A stretch of 64,000 nt of DNA, taken from positions 49,615 through 113,614 of the forward strand of contig NZ_LMUY01000074.1 of the NCBI RefSeq assembly GCF_009765685.1, given 5' to 3'. This document shows positions 34,379-46,324 of the stretch, piece after piece; the stretch's first letter is position 1; each line of letters starts with the position of its first letter. This DNA is from Acidisphaera sp. L21. Lineage in GTDB: Bacteria; Pseudomonadota; Alphaproteobacteria; Acetobacterales; Acetobacteraceae. Both the position numbers and the translations under genes were made by a program. The notes below the pieces were generated by a model. The model was not told the DNA's origin. It worked only from the letters and a program-made list of their open reading frames with translations, and ran no database searches.

Positions 34379-35679
34379 TCGACCGTTGCCCGCCGCTCCA
34401 GCACGGCGCCGAAGAACCCATCCGTCCCGTGTGTCCGTGGCGTCAGCGACAAATAGGGGCCAGGACCTGGCGGCGAGCCTGGCAATGTCCAGGCCCGATC
34501 CAACGGGACGACGACGAACTCCGGGTGACGCGCCACGAACGCTTCCACTTGGGCCTCGTTCTCTTCCGACAGCAGCGAACAAGTGGCGAACACCAGCCGA
34601 CCGCCAGCGCGCACCAGACGAGACGCATCGTCCAAGATCGCGGCCTGTTTGGGAAGCAACTCTTGTAGGTCGATCGGTCGCAATCGCGCACGTGCATCCG
34701 GGTTGCGCCGCCAGGTTCCTGTGCCCGTGCAGGGGGCATCCACCAGCACCCGGTCGAACGTGCCGGCCCGGCGCTTCGCCCATTTGTCGCCCACCGCAAT
34801 CAGGTGGCGCTCCACGTTATGCACCCCGGCCCGGCGTAGACGACGCACCGCGCCCTCCAGCCGTTTATCGTGTACATCGCAGGCGACGATGTGGCCGTGG
34901 TTCTCCATCGTCATCGCGATTGCCAGCGTCTTGCCGCCCGCGCCGGCGCACCAATCCGCCACCCGCATCTGCGGCCCGGCGCCAACAAGCGCGGCCACCA
35001 ATTGGCTGCCCTCGTCCTGAATCTCGACCAGGCCGGACTGGAACGCGGCGCCGGTCGTCACCGCCCGCCGCCCCTCGATCCGGAGCCCCCAGGGCGAAAT
35101 CGGCGTCGGTTCGGAGGGAATGCCCTCCGCCAGCAGCGCCACCCGGGCTTGCTCCCGCGTGCCACGCAGCAGGTTCACCCGCAAATCCAGCGGGGCTTCC
35201 TCCTCCATGGCGAGCAATTCGGGATCCAGGGCGTTACCGAATCGCGCCGCGACATGCGGCAGCAGCCAGTCCGGCATTTCCAGCCGCACGGCGTCCGGCA
35301 TTTGCGGGTGGTCCAGCGTGTGACCGGCCAGTTGCCCAGCAGCCTCGATCTCCTGCGCCAACATCGGCGCCGGGCCGTACTGGCCGCCGGAATAGGATTG
35401 CTGAACGCCGGGTACGGTCCACCCTTCCAGCAGCAGCGACGCGGCGACCAGCATGCGCGGGGTCGGCGCCGTGCCAGCCCGCTCCAACCACCAGGACAGG
35501 CGGCGCCGGGTGCGCAGGATGCGCCACGCCCGCTCGGACACGGCTCGGCGGTCACCCGACCCGATGAAGCGGCGGTTGCGGAAAAACTCGTTGGCGACGG
35601 CGTCGGCGGGGCGGCGCGGAAACGTGTCCACCTCCACCAAAAGCTCGATTGCGGCAGCAAGCCGTGCGGCTGGTGTCAC
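34375..35679 (-). CDS. rsmB: 16S rRNA (cytosine-C5) methyltransferase RsmB-like
   Basis: A 434-residue RNA methyltransferase. The N-terminal 140 residues are a NusB-like RNA-binding domain. The SAM site is VADWCAGAGGKTLAIAM, the motif IV Cys is in VLVDAPCTGTGTWRRNPD, and the catalytic motif VI Cys is in FATCSLLSEENE. It probably methylates C967 of 16S rRNA. It lies between guaB and the GNAT gene, on the same strand. Confidence 0.9.
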   Translation of the reverse strand: MTPAARLAAAIELLVEVDTFPRRPADAVANEFFRNRRFIGSGDRRAVSERAWRILRTRRRLSWWLERAGTAPTPRMLVAASLLLEGWTVPGVQQSYSGGQYGPAPMLAQEIEAAGQLAGHTLDHPQMPDAVRLEMPDWLLPHVAARFGNALDPELLAMEEEAPLDLRVNLLRGTREQARVALLAEGIPSEPTPISPWGLRIEGRRAVTTGAAFQSGLVEIQDEGSQLVAALVGAGPQMRVADWCAGAGGKTLAIAMTMENHGHIVACDVHDKRLEGAVRRLRRAGVHNVERHLIAVGDKWAKRRAGTFDRVLVDAPCTGTGTWRRNPDARARLRPIDLQELLPKQAAILDDASRLVRAGGRLVFATCSLLSEENEAQVEAFVARHPEFVVVPLDRAWTLPGSPPGPGPYLSLTPRTHGTDGFFGAVLERRATVE

Positions 35680-35718
35680 GCTCGGGTTGTCATCTCGGCC
35701 ATCGTCTCGAAGGACACT

Positions 35719-38020
<2,302 letters not shown>

Positions 38021-38030
38021 AATACTTCGC

Positions 38031-38999
38031 CTACGAACGAGCGGCGCGGTGCCGGGCGTGCCGGATCAGCCGGAGCAACATCCCTTCCCGCAGGCCGCGG
38101 TCGGCGACGGTCACTTCCGGCACCGACCACATGGTGTGGATTGCAGTATATATGGCGCAACCCGCCAGCACGAAATCCGCCCGCTCCGGGCCGACGCACG
38201 GATGCGCCGCCAAACCATCCCGGCCCATCCGCCGCAGCGCCGCCACCGCACCGGCCGCAGCCTCCCGCGACAGAACCTGACCATCCACATACACCCGGCG
38301 ATACCGCTCCAGCGCCAACACTTCACCCGCCAACGTCGTGACGGTGCCGCTGGTGCCCAGCAGCCGCACCCCACCATGGCGCAGTTCCTGGGTAATGCGA
38401 TGGATTCCCTCGAACCCATGCAGACGGGCGGTCACGTCCGCCACCATGGTGGTGAACCCGCGCTCCGTGAACGCGGCGGCGCCGTATTGCTCAGACAGGC
38501 CGACGACGCCGACGGGCATCGACATCGTGCCGATCAGTTCAGGCCGCTGGTCCTGCGCCAGGCGCACCCACACAAGTTCGGTCGAGCCCCCGCCAATATC
38601 GAACAGCAGCGCCCGCCGCCCCTCGCCCGCCAGCAGCGGCGCGCAGCTTTCCAGCGCTAGCGTGGCCTCTTCCCGGGTGGAGATCACGTCCAACTGTAAA
38701 CCGGTTTGCCGGGCGACGCGGGCCACGAACTCGCCGCTATTGGTCGCCTGACGGCAAGCCTCGGTGGCGATGGCGCGCATACCGCTCATCCGGCGGCGGG
38801 CCAGACGGTCGGCGCAGGCCTGCAGCGCCTCGACCGCCCGATCCATCGCCTGCGGGCTCAAACACCCGGATTGGCGCAGGCCTTCGCCCAGGCGAACCAC
38901 GCGGCTGAAGCTCTCCAGCACGCGAAACCCCTCAGCCGTCGGGGTCCCAACGAGCAGCCGGCAATTATTCGTGCCGAGATCGAGCGCCGCGTAGGTCAT
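38031..38999 (-). CDS. Ppx/GppA family exopolyphosphatase/guanosine pentaphosphatase
   Basis: A 322-residue ASKHA-fold phosphatase. It starts YAALDLGTNNCRLLV, then RLGEGLRQSGCLSPQAMDRA, AIATEACRQATN, ISTREEATLALES and the phosphate loop LLFDIGGGSTELVW. Lengths near 320 with only the two core domains are the common alphaproteobacterial form. It hydrolyses polyphosphate and/or pppGpp. An ATG at 39041 could add 14 residues, which lack conservation. Confidence 0.88.
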   Translation of the reverse strand: MTYAALDLGTNNCRLLVGTPTAEGFRVLESFSRVVRLGEGLRQSGCLSPQAMDRAVEALQACADRLARRRMSGMRAIATEACRQATNSGEFVARVARQTGLQLDVISTREEATLALESCAPLLAGEGRRALLFDIGGGSTELVWVRLAQDQRPELIGTMSMPVGVVGLSEQYGAAAFTERGFTTMVADVTARLHGFEGIHRITQELRHGGVRLLGTSGTVTTLAGEVLALERYRRVYVDGQVLSREAAAGAVAALRRMGRDGLAAHPCVGPERADFVLAGCAIYTAIHTMWSVPEVTVADRGLREGMLLRLIRHARHRAARS

Positions 39000-39119
39000 G
39001 GACCCGGAATGCCGGGCCGAGGTGCTGTCCGCCAGTTGCATTGCAACATCACTGTCAACCGAGCGGGCGGGAATGGGAAGTCTTTTACGCGCGAGTCGGT
39101 CACATCAGCGCGGAGAGGC

Positions 39120-39194
39120 TGGTTGGGGCGGGAGGGATCGAACCTCCGAATGGCGGAATCAAAATCCGCTGCCTTACCGCTTGGCGACGCCCCA
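39120..39194 (-). tRNA. tRNA-Gln (anticodon TTG)
   Basis: The minus strand gives acceptor TGGGGCG/CGCCCCA, D-arm TCGCCAAGCGGTAAGGCA, anticodon stem GCGGA/TCCGC with loop TTTTGAT (anticodon TTG) and T-arm GGAGGTTCGATCCCTCC. Discriminator A and an encoded CCA (39120-39122) follow. The gene starts 1 base after the ispE stop, so it may be cut from the ispE transcript. Confidence 0.94.
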
Positions 39195-39195
39195 G

Positions 39196-40074
39196 CTAGC
39201 TGCCTGTCAATACGGTGTGGGTCGAGGGTTCGTAAAGGGGGCCGGCACTGCGCCACCACGAGGCCGGCAATGCATCGGCGCCCGCTTGCGCCATCGCCGG
39301 GTCGGCAAACAGGCCGAAACAGGTGGCGCCGGAGCCGCTCATTCGCGCCAGCAGGCAACCTGGCAGCATCCGGATCGCGCCCAGCACGTCGCCGATCGAG
39401 GGTGCGACCGTCAGCGCCGGCGCCTCCAGATCATTGCCGAGCGCCGCCAGTGCCGCCGCCAACGCCGCCACATCCGGCCACGACTCCGGCAGCGCGGCCG
39501 GGGACGAGAACGCGGCCTTGCGAGCACGAAATACGTCGGCTGTCGCCACCGCGATGCCTTGGTTCACCAGCAGCAACCCGCAACTCGGAATCACTGGCAG
39601 CGGCGATAGCGCCTCTCCCACCCCCTGCATGCGCGCCGGCCGGCTTGCAACGCACACTGGCACATCGGCGCCCAACCCCAGCGCCAGCCCGGCAAGCACC
39701 TCGGCAGACGGCGTCAGCCCCCATAACCGGGATAACACTCGCAGCGCCGCTGCCGCATCGGCCGACCCGCCGCCAATGCCGGACGCAACTGGCAAATTCT
39801 TTTCCAGCACCAATGCCGCCACGGCCGGGCGCCCAGCCCAATCCGCCAGCCCCCGCGCGGCACGAAGCACCAGGTTATCCGGCTCTGCCGTCAGTCCTGC
39901 CGCGAACGGACCCTCGACGCACAGCGAGAGCCGATCCGCCGGGCTGGCATGAAGCCGGTCCGCGGCGGGTCCGAACACGACCAGACTATCCAACAGATGA
40001 TAGCCGTCGGCCCGGCGCCCCGTGACGAGAAGGCTCAGATTGACTTTGGCCGGCGCAGTCTCGGTCAGCCTCAC
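39196..40074 (-). CDS. ispE: 4-diphosphocytidyl-2-C-methyl-D-erythritol kinase
   Basis: A 292-residue GHMP kinase of the MEP pathway. I set the start at the GTG at 40074, which overlaps the preceding stop by GTGA and begins VRLTETAPAKVNLSLLVTG. Further motifs are GYHLLDSLVVF, the ATP loop LPVASGIGGGSADAAAALR, and the C-terminal LLARMSGSGATCFGLF. It acts between IspD and IspF, which are fused at 22350-23480. tRNA-Gln follows after 1 base. Confidence 0.95.
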   Translation of the reverse strand: MRLTETAPAKVNLSLLVTGRRADGYHLLDSLVVFGPAADRLHASPADRLSLCVEGPFAAGLTAEPDNLVLRAARGLADWAGRPAVAALVLEKNLPVASGIGGGSADAAAALRVLSRLWGLTPSAEVLAGLALGLGADVPVCVASRPARMQGVGEALSPLPVIPSCGLLLVNQGIAVATADVFRARKAAFSSPAALPESWPDVAALAAALAALGNDLEAPALTVAPSIGDVLGAIRMLPGCLLARMSGSGATCFGLFADPAMAQAGADALPASWWRSAGPLYEPSTHTVLTGS

Positions 40075-41774
40075 TCCACCCGATGCTCCGGCGTGGCGCT
40101 GGCTGCAGCGGGCGCAGCGGGCGTGGTGGCCGCCGATAGTTTGGATTGCAGGCCGGGAATTTCCTGTGGGTCGGGATTCAGGATCAGTGCCCGGCGCCAC
40201 TGCACCTCCGCCTCCCGCCGCCGCCCCACAGCCATGTAGGCGTCGCCGAGGTGGCCGTTCACGGTGGCATCTTCGGGCAGCAATTCCACCGCCCGTTCCA
40301 GAAAGCGCACCGCCCCCGCCTTGTCGCCCTGCCGCAGCAGCACCCAACCGAGGCTATCCACGATCGAGCCCTCATTCGGCTGCTGTTCCACCGCCTGTTC
40401 GATCATTTGGCGGGCGCGCGCCAGGTTGCGCCCTTGCTCGGTCCAAGCGTAGCCGAGGTAGTTCAGCACATAGGGCTGGTTCGGCGACAACTCCAGCGCG
40501 CGGAGCAGATCGGCCTCCGCATGCGGCCAATCATGGGCTCGGTCGTAGGCCATGCCACGCTGGTAGAACAGGCTCCAATTGGCCGCTGTCGGCTGCGAAA
40601 TCCGGTCGATGGCGCGGCCATAGGTCTCCGCCGCCTCGCTGAAATGGTTGGCGGAGCGCTGCATGTTCGCCAGCAACGCCAAGGGCTCCGGCCGCTGCTT
40701 ATACTGGTCGGCCAGTTGCTCCAGTTGCCTCTGCGCCTCCTGCAGGTGACCTTCGCGGTCGGCGTATTGCGCCCGGCGCAACTGCACCACCGCGATCAGA
40801 GGATCGCTGTTCGCCACCGCGGCCAGCGTCGCCGTAGCGGCGTCTGGCTGGTGATTCGCGGTTTGGATCTCCGCCATCAGCAAACGTGCAGCCGTGAAGT
40901 CGGGCCGCAGGTCCAGCGCCAAGCGCAGTAGCAGTAGCGAGAAATCCGAAGCGTCCTGCCGCTGCAGCGTTGCCGCCAGGGCCAAATAGGCCTCCGCCAC
41001 GCCGTCCGCGGCCGAGGAGATTTGCGGCGTCGACACTGCCAGTTGCATCGCTGGTTCCGCGATCGACAGATCGGGACTGGCCTGGGCGGTGGCGCGGACC
41101 GTTGCGCGCGCCTCCGCCTCCTGCCCGCTGCGGGCCTGCCAACTGCCGATGACCATGCCCAGGCGCAAGTTCAGCGCACCATACTCTACCGTCGCGATCC
41201 GGTAGAGCCGGGCAGCGTCGGCGGTGCGGCCGGCAAGGTCGTTGATCATGGCGGCATGCAGCGCGAAGACGCCGCGATAGCGCGTTCCCTCCACGAACGG
41301 ACGCAGCGTGTTCAGCGCTTCATCGGTAGCGCCGGCACCCTGCTCGGCCCAGGCGCGCAACAGGGGCTGTAGCACCTGGGTGGCGCCGATGGTGGGAAGA
41401 CTGGCGAATTTCGCCTCCGCAGCCCGCCAATTACCGGCCTTCACGTCCGTATTGCCCAGCACCAAGATCGCCGCCGGGCTGGATGGCAGATCGGTGGCCA
41501 GCGCCACCGATTCCGGCCGCCCGGCCATGACCGTCGCGATAAAGGCTTGCTGTTGGAGATCGGCGTTTTGCGGATCGGATTTTAGCGCCGCGATAAAGTC
41601 ATCGGATGCGGTCGTCACATCCGTCTGCGCCATCGCGAATCGCCCGACCAGGATTTGCCCGGACGTACCCGCCAACGGCCGGGACTCGGGCCCGGGAATT
41701 TCGGCCGGGTCTGCCGCGGCGCAGGCCGATAGCAGACAAAGGACAAGCAAGGTGGCGTGCGGGCGCTGCAACAT
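40071..41774 (-). CDS. TPR-repeat lipoprotein
   Basis: A 567-residue protein with a lipoprotein signal (LLVLCLLSACAA, lipid Cys at 18). The rest is built of tetratricopeptide repeats, clearest in the C-terminal half: AEADLLRALELSPNQPYVLN, AWTEQGRNLARARQMIEQAV and GAVRFLERAVELLPEDATVN. The tail is Ala/Pro-rich. Such proteins scaffold envelope complexes. The same arrangement, TPR protein directly before ispE, is common in alphaproteobacteria. The exact partner is unknown. Confidence 0.85.
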   Translation of the reverse strand: MLQRPHATLLVLCLLSACAAADPAEIPGPESRPLAGTSGQILVGRFAMAQTDVTTASDDFIAALKSDPQNADLQQQAFIATVMAGRPESVALATDLPSSPAAILVLGNTDVKAGNWRAAEAKFASLPTIGATQVLQPLLRAWAEQGAGATDEALNTLRPFVEGTRYRGVFALHAAMINDLAGRTADAARLYRIATVEYGALNLRLGMVIGSWQARSGQEAEARATVRATAQASPDLSIAEPAMQLAVSTPQISSAADGVAEAYLALAATLQRQDASDFSLLLLRLALDLRPDFTAARLLMAEIQTANHQPDAATATLAAVANSDPLIAVVQLRRAQYADREGHLQEAQRQLEQLADQYKQRPEPLALLANMQRSANHFSEAAETYGRAIDRISQPTAANWSLFYQRGMAYDRAHDWPHAEADLLRALELSPNQPYVLNYLGYAWTEQGRNLARARQMIEQAVEQQPNEGSIVDSLGWVLLRQGDKAGAVRFLERAVELLPEDATVNGHLGDAYMAVGRRREAEVQWRRALILNPDPQEIPGLQSKLSAATTPAAPAAASATPEHRVE

Positions 41775-41819
41775 AGGCCAGTATTATCGCCCGCACGTCC
41801 TCAATGCCAGAGCGTAGAA

Positions 41820-43445
41820 TTACATGCCGCCGGGGTAGTTCGGCCCGCCGCCACCCTCCGGCACCGCCCAGTCGATATTCTGCGTCGGGTCCTTGATGTC
41901 GCAGGTCTTGCAGTGGACGCAGTTCTGCGCGTTGATCTGCAACCTCGGTTCACCCTCCTCCACACCCACCGCTTCATAGACGCCGGCAGGGCAATAACGG
42001 CTTTCCGGGCTGCGATACTCGTCCCAGTTAACACCCTTCCACAGCGAAGGATCCCGCAGGCGCAGATGCACTGGTTGGTTTTCCTCGTGGTTGGTGTTGC
42101 TGATGAACACGGAAGACAGGCGATCGAAGGTCAGCTTCCCGTCCGGCTTCGGGTAGGCGATAGGCCGCACCTTCGCTGCATCCACCAGCGTCTCGTTATC
42201 ATTGTGCCTGTGGCGCATCGTCCACGGCGCCTTGCCCCGCAGGATGAACGTGTCCAATGCCGAATACGCGATGCCGCCATACAAGCCGAACTTGCTGAAC
42301 GCCGGGCGGATGTTGCGGCAGGCGCTCAACTCCTCCCACACCCAGCTCGCCTTGATCTTGTCGGTGAATGCGGTGGGTTCGATCGGCTTGTTGCCCGCCA
42401 GCGCTTCTGCCAAGGCCTCCGCCGCGACCATGCCGGACTTCATCGCCGTGTGGGTGCCCTTGATCTTGGGCACGTTCAAGAACCCGGCGCTGTCGCCGAT
42501 CAACGCGCCACCCGGGAAGGTCAGTTTCGGGATCGACTGAAACCCGCCTTCGCTCAGCGCCCGCGCACCGTAACTGATCCGCCGGCCGCCTTCGAAATGT
42601 TTGCGCACGTCAGGATGGGTCTTGAATCGCTGCATCTCGTCGAACGGGGATAGCCATGGGTTCTTATAGTCCAATCCTACGACGAAACCGTAGGACACCA
42701 TCCGGTCACCCCAATGATACAGCCAGGATCCGCCATACGTACCGGCGTTCAAAGGCCAGCCAACACTGTGCTCGATTAGGCCAGGCCTATGCACCTCGGC
42801 TGGCACTTCCCACAGTTCCTTGATCCCGAGCCCATAGGTCGGCGGGTCACTTTCGGCCCGTAGGTCGAAGCGTTCGATCAGCTTCTTCGTCAGCGACCCA
42901 CGGCAGCCTTCGCCGAACAGCGTATAGGTTGCGCGTAATTCCATGCCGGGCTGATAGTTCGGTCCGGGTTCTCCGCCTTTTTCAACACCCATATCGCCGG
43001 TGGCGACGCCGACGATGCGGCCGTCTTCTTCCAGCAATTCGGCTGCTGCGAAGCCGGGGTAGATTTCCACGCCCAACTCCTCCGCCTGCTGCCCCAGCCA
43101 ACGCACCACGTTGCCGAGCGAGACGATGTAGTTGCCCTGGTTGTGCATCTGCGGCGGCGTGGGCAGACGGATGGATCGCGTGGCGGTCAGGAAGATGAAC
43201 CGGTCTTCGCCGGCCGGAGTGGTCAACGGTGCCCCGCGCTCTTGCCAATCGGGCAGCAATTCGGCCAGGGCCCGCGGCTCGATCACAGCGCCGGACAGGA
43301 TGTGCGCCCCGACTTCGCCGCCCTTCTCCACCACGCAAACGGTCGCTTCCGGCGCGAGCTGCTTCAGTCGGATCGCCGCGGCGAGGCCGGCCGGCCCTGC
43401 CCCCACGATCACCACATCGAATTCCATCGCCTCGCGTTCAGACAT
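41820..43445 (-). CDS. Electron transfer flavoprotein-ubiquinone oxidoreductase
   Basis: A 541-residue membrane-associated enzyme that passes electrons from ETF to ubiquinone, linking acyl-CoA and amino acid dehydrogenases to respiration. The ATG at 43445 starts the FAD fold (FDVVIVGAGPAGLAAAIRLK). Other parts: HILSGAVIEPRALAELLPDW, GCRGSLTKKLIERF, LIGDSAGFLNVPKIKGTH, and the C-terminal iron-sulfur cluster with CPAGVYE and NCVHCKTCDIKDP. The upstream extension in the same frame is not conserved. Confidence 0.95.
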   Translation of the reverse strand: MSEREAMEFDVVIVGAGPAGLAAAIRLKQLAPEATVCVVEKGGEVGAHILSGAVIEPRALAELLPDWQERGAPLTTPAGEDRFIFLTATRSIRLPTPPQMHNQGNYIVSLGNVVRWLGQQAEELGVEIYPGFAAAELLEEDGRIVGVATGDMGVEKGGEPGPNYQPGMELRATYTLFGEGCRGSLTKKLIERFDLRAESDPPTYGLGIKELWEVPAEVHRPGLIEHSVGWPLNAGTYGGSWLYHWGDRMVSYGFVVGLDYKNPWLSPFDEMQRFKTHPDVRKHFEGGRRISYGARALSEGGFQSIPKLTFPGGALIGDSAGFLNVPKIKGTHTAMKSGMVAAEALAEALAGNKPIEPTAFTDKIKASWVWEELSACRNIRPAFSKFGLYGGIAYSALDTFILRGKAPWTMRHRHNDNETLVDAAKVRPIAYPKPDGKLTFDRLSSVFISNTNHEENQPVHLRLRDPSLWKGVNWDEYRSPESRYCPAGVYEAVGVEEGEPRLQINAQNCVHCKTCDIKDPTQNIDWAVPEGGGGPNYPGGM

Positions 43446-43543
43446 CGATATCCTCCCTGTGTGGGTTAAAGTAGGAACGATTTGCGGGGCACGCCACCCA
43501 TGGCAGCGTTGCACCCGGCTCGAATGCGGCGGAGAACCACGCC

Positions 43544-44338
43544 ATGGACGCGCTAGGATGGCTGAAACTTCAGATCGAATGGGGCGCCGACGAGGCGCTA
43601 GCTGACGACCCGATCGACCGCCGGTCGTCCCTGGCAATGCCGGATGCGCCGCCGCCACCCCCGGCGACGCCCGCGATCGTCCAGCCCCTGCCCGTCATCA
43701 AGCCCGCAGGCCCGGTGCGGGTTCCGCCGGTCGCCGGGCCAGGCGGGGTGGCCGACGCCCAGGCGCTTGCCCAAGCAGCGACCACCATCGCCGAACTCCA
43801 GGCCGCGGTGGCTGCGTTCGAGGGCTGCGCCCTATGTGCCACCGCCACCAACATGGTCTTCGGCGAAGGCGACCACTCTGCCCATTTGGTGCTGATCGGC
43901 GACGTGCCCGGCGCGGCAGAGGACCGGGCTGGAACGCCCTTCGCCGGCCCTGCCGGGCTATTCCTGGACCGGATGCTGGTGTCCGCCGGGCTGGACCGCG
44001 GCGGTTGGCGCTCCACCAGCCTGCTGCCCTGGCGCCCCCCCGGTGACCGAAAGCCCACGGAGGCGGAGATTCAGCTGTGCCTGCCCTTCCTGCACCGCCA
44101 TCTGCAATTGCTGCGGCCCGTTCGCGCGGTGCTGCTGGGCAACCTTGCCGCGCGTACTCTGTTGTCTGGCGGCACTCGGCGCCCCCGCGGCGTGTGGCAT
44201 ATGATGGTCGTTCCGGGGATAGATGCGCCGATCCCGACCCTTGCCCTACCATCACCGGGACATATCCAAGTCACCGCTTCAGCAAAACGCGATGCTTGGG
44301 CCGACCTACTGCGACTCCGACGCGCTCTTTCTGAATAA
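43544..44338 (+). CDS. Divergent family-4-like uracil-DNA glycosylase
   Basis: A 264-residue protein. After a Pro-rich linker (residues 33-68) it has the family-4 UDG fold with CALC (C95, C98), GDVPGAAEDRAGTPFAGPAG (119-138), RPPGDRKPTEAEIQLCLPFL and a closing KRDAWADL. Three iron-sulfur cysteines are visible; the place of the fourth, in the usual KCRPP motif, holds Trp (W163), as I recall in other alphaproteobacterial members. The catalytic motif GEAPG reads GDVPG and the usual HPS/HPA motif reads LPSPGH (235-240). Uracil excision may therefore be weak or altered. It is monocistronic and diverges from ETF-QO. Confidence 0.78.
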   Translation: MDALGWLKLQIEWGADEALADDPIDRRSSLAMPDAPPPPPATPAIVQPLPVIKPAGPVRVPPVAGPGGVADAQALAQAATTIAELQAAVAAFEGCALCATATNMVFGEGDHSAHLVLIGDVPGAAEDRAGTPFAGPAGLFLDRMLVSAGLDRGGWRSTSLLPWRPPGDRKPTEAEIQLCLPFLHRHLQLLRPVRAVLLGNLAARTLLSGGTRRPRGVWHMMVVPGIDAPIPTLALPSPGHIQVTASAKRDAWADLLRLRRALSE

Positions 44339-44468
44339 ATTTATCATCACAATTTGTTTATACGATATGTAACCTCCGCAACTTAACCGTGATTCTGCTC
44401 ATACGACATTAACTAAACTCTTTCTTAGTGATTGCCACCGCGATCCTTAGCGTGTAGCCGCCCCTCCC
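44339..44468. other. AT-rich spacer between the UDG gene and slt
   Basis: These 130 bases are far richer in A and T than the surrounding DNA and contain no open frame. They probably hold the slt promoter; runs such as AAATTTATCATCACAATTTG and TTAACTAAACTCTTTCTTAG stand out. I see no clear terminator or operator. Confidence 0.4.
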
Positions 44469-46313
44469 ATGCGAGGAGTCGGCCATACGCTCTCCCGCCT
44501 TCCCGCCGCCACGGCCTTGATTGCCGGGGCCGCGATCCTGTCGGGGACAGTACCGACGGGAGACGTGCGCGCGGCGGCGGTGAGCGAGGACACAGCGTTC
44601 GCGAACCCGAGGATTGGCCCGGCGATTCCTGGCGGCGGTCTCGACGGATCCGGGCTACCGCAACCACTGACGCCCAGCGACGCCTCCAGCCTGCGGCGGA
44701 TCTTTGGCCTGCAGGATGCCGGGAAAATCGAGGCCGCTTTGGCCCAGATGGGCTCGGTGCTGGACCCGGTGCTGAATGGCCATGTCCTGGCGCAGCGCTA
44801 TCTCGGCCCGCACACACAGGCGCCGGCCGCCGATCTGGCCAGTTGGCTCGCCCGATATCCCGACCATCCGGACAGCGCTGCGATCCACAAGCTGCTGCTC
44901 TCCCGCCTCGCCATCGGCGCCACGCCGCCGCCAGAGCCGGCAGTGACCATGCTGCCGCCCGACGCTCCCGCGGCTGCCGCGCCCGAGGAGGCTGAGCCCG
45001 CCCAACGCCGCTTGTCGCGCAATCCGCTGCTGGATCGAACCATCCACGAACGCGCACGCGCCGGAAATGCCGATAGCGCGCTGCACTTGTTGACCCGTAC
45101 CAAGGGGCTCGATGCGCTCTACGGCAGCCAACTCCGGGCGGAGATCGCCCAGACGCTTTTCACCCAGGGCCGCGACGAGCAGGCGCTGCGGCTTGCCCAG
45201 GGCGCGTTGCGCCAATCCGGCGACCGGATCGGCCTTGCCGGTTACATCGGCGGCCTGGCCGCCTGGCGGCTGCAACGGACCGAAGACGCCCAAACCTTGT
45301 TCGAGGCAGCGAGCCGGTCGGAGATCGCCTCCACCAGCCTGCGCAGCGCCGCGTCGTTCTGGGCTGCCCGCGCGCATCTGCGCAACGGCGATCCGGCAGG
45401 CTACCGCCCCTGGATGCGCCAGGCCGCCAACGCCCAACGCACTTTCTACGGGCTGCTGGCGCGTCGCATCCTCGGCCTCGGCACCGCCACGCAGGACGGC
45501 CGGGAAACCCTGGGCGCCGCCGACACCGACGCGCTGATGGTCAACCCGCACGGTCGCCGCGCCTTCGCCCTATTGCAGATCGGCCAAACCCGGCGGGCAG
45601 AGGCGGAGCTACGCTGCCTATGGCCCGAAATCGCATCCGACCCGGCGCTGCGGGGTGCAACTTTGCGCGTCGCCGAAGCTGCGGGGCTGGTGGATCTGTC
45701 GGCCCAGCTCGCCGGACTGATCGAGACCGCAGAAGGCCGGCCGCATGACGACGCGCGCTTCCCCATTCCCCCCTTGAAGCCGACTGGCGGGTTCCGGATG
45801 GACCCTTCCATGGTCTACGCATTGACCCGGCTGGAATCGAACTTCGACAGCACCGCCGTCTCCGCCGTGGGGGCGCGAGGGCTGATGCAGGTGATGCCGA
45901 TGACTGCCAGCTACATGACTGGCCACGGCGACGCCGCCACCGATCTCTATACCCGCCGGCTGCACGACCCAGCCACAAACCTGTCGATTGGCCAAAGCTA
46001 CGTGATGTATCTTGCCAAGATGGATGGGGTCGATAATGACCTGATCCGCCTGCTGGCCAGCTACAACGCCGGCCCGACCAGCTTCGCTCGCATGGCCGGC
46101 GCCATTCCGCAATCCGATGACCCATTGTTGTTCATCGAAAGCATCCCCAATGAGGAGACACGCGGGTTCGTTCCCCGCGCGCTCACTTACACCTGGATCT
46201 ACGCCGCTCGCCTGCACCTGCCCGCCCCGAGCCTGGACGAACTCGCTGCGGGCGCCTGGCCGGTCTTCCACGCGCAGTTTTCGCGGCGGGAGGCCGTGCC
46301 CCGACTGCATTGA
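44469..46313 (+). CDS. Soluble lytic murein transglycosylase (Slt-like)
   Basis: A 614-residue periplasmic enzyme. The N-terminal signal spans about residues 1-36. A long alpha-superhelical region with TPR-like repeats (residues 70-430) precedes the SLT domain. The catalytic Glu is in YALTRLESNFDSTAVSAVG, followed by RGLMQVMPMTA and LLASYNAGPTSF. It cleaves peptidoglycan with formation of anhydromuramic ends, the substrates later imported by AmpG (58164-59429). A ribosome-binding AAGGAGG lies at its stop and serves the next gene. Confidence 0.92.
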   Translation: MRGVGHTLSRLPAATALIAGAAILSGTVPTGDVRAAAVSEDTAFANPRIGPAIPGGGLDGSGLPQPLTPSDASSLRRIFGLQDAGKIEAALAQMGSVLDPVLNGHVLAQRYLGPHTQAPAADLASWLARYPDHPDSAAIHKLLLSRLAIGATPPPEPAVTMLPPDAPAAAAPEEAEPAQRRLSRNPLLDRTIHERARAGNADSALHLLTRTKGLDALYGSQLRAEIAQTLFTQGRDEQALRLAQGALRQSGDRIGLAGYIGGLAAWRLQRTEDAQTLFEAASRSEIASTSLRSAASFWAARAHLRNGDPAGYRPWMRQAANAQRTFYGLLARRILGLGTATQDGRETLGAADTDALMVNPHGRRAFALLQIGQTRRAEAELRCLWPEIASDPALRGATLRVAEAAGLVDLSAQLAGLIETAEGRPHDDARFPIPPLKPTGGFRMDPSMVYALTRLESNFDSTAVSAVGARGLMQVMPMTASYMTGHGDAATDLYTRRLHDPATNLSIGQSYVMYLAKMDGVDNDLIRLLASYNAGPTSFARMAGAIPQSDDPLLFIESIPNEETRGFVPRALTYTWIYAARLHLPAPSLDELAAGAWPVFHAQFSRREAVPRLH

Positions 46314-46324
46314 AGGAGGCCCGC

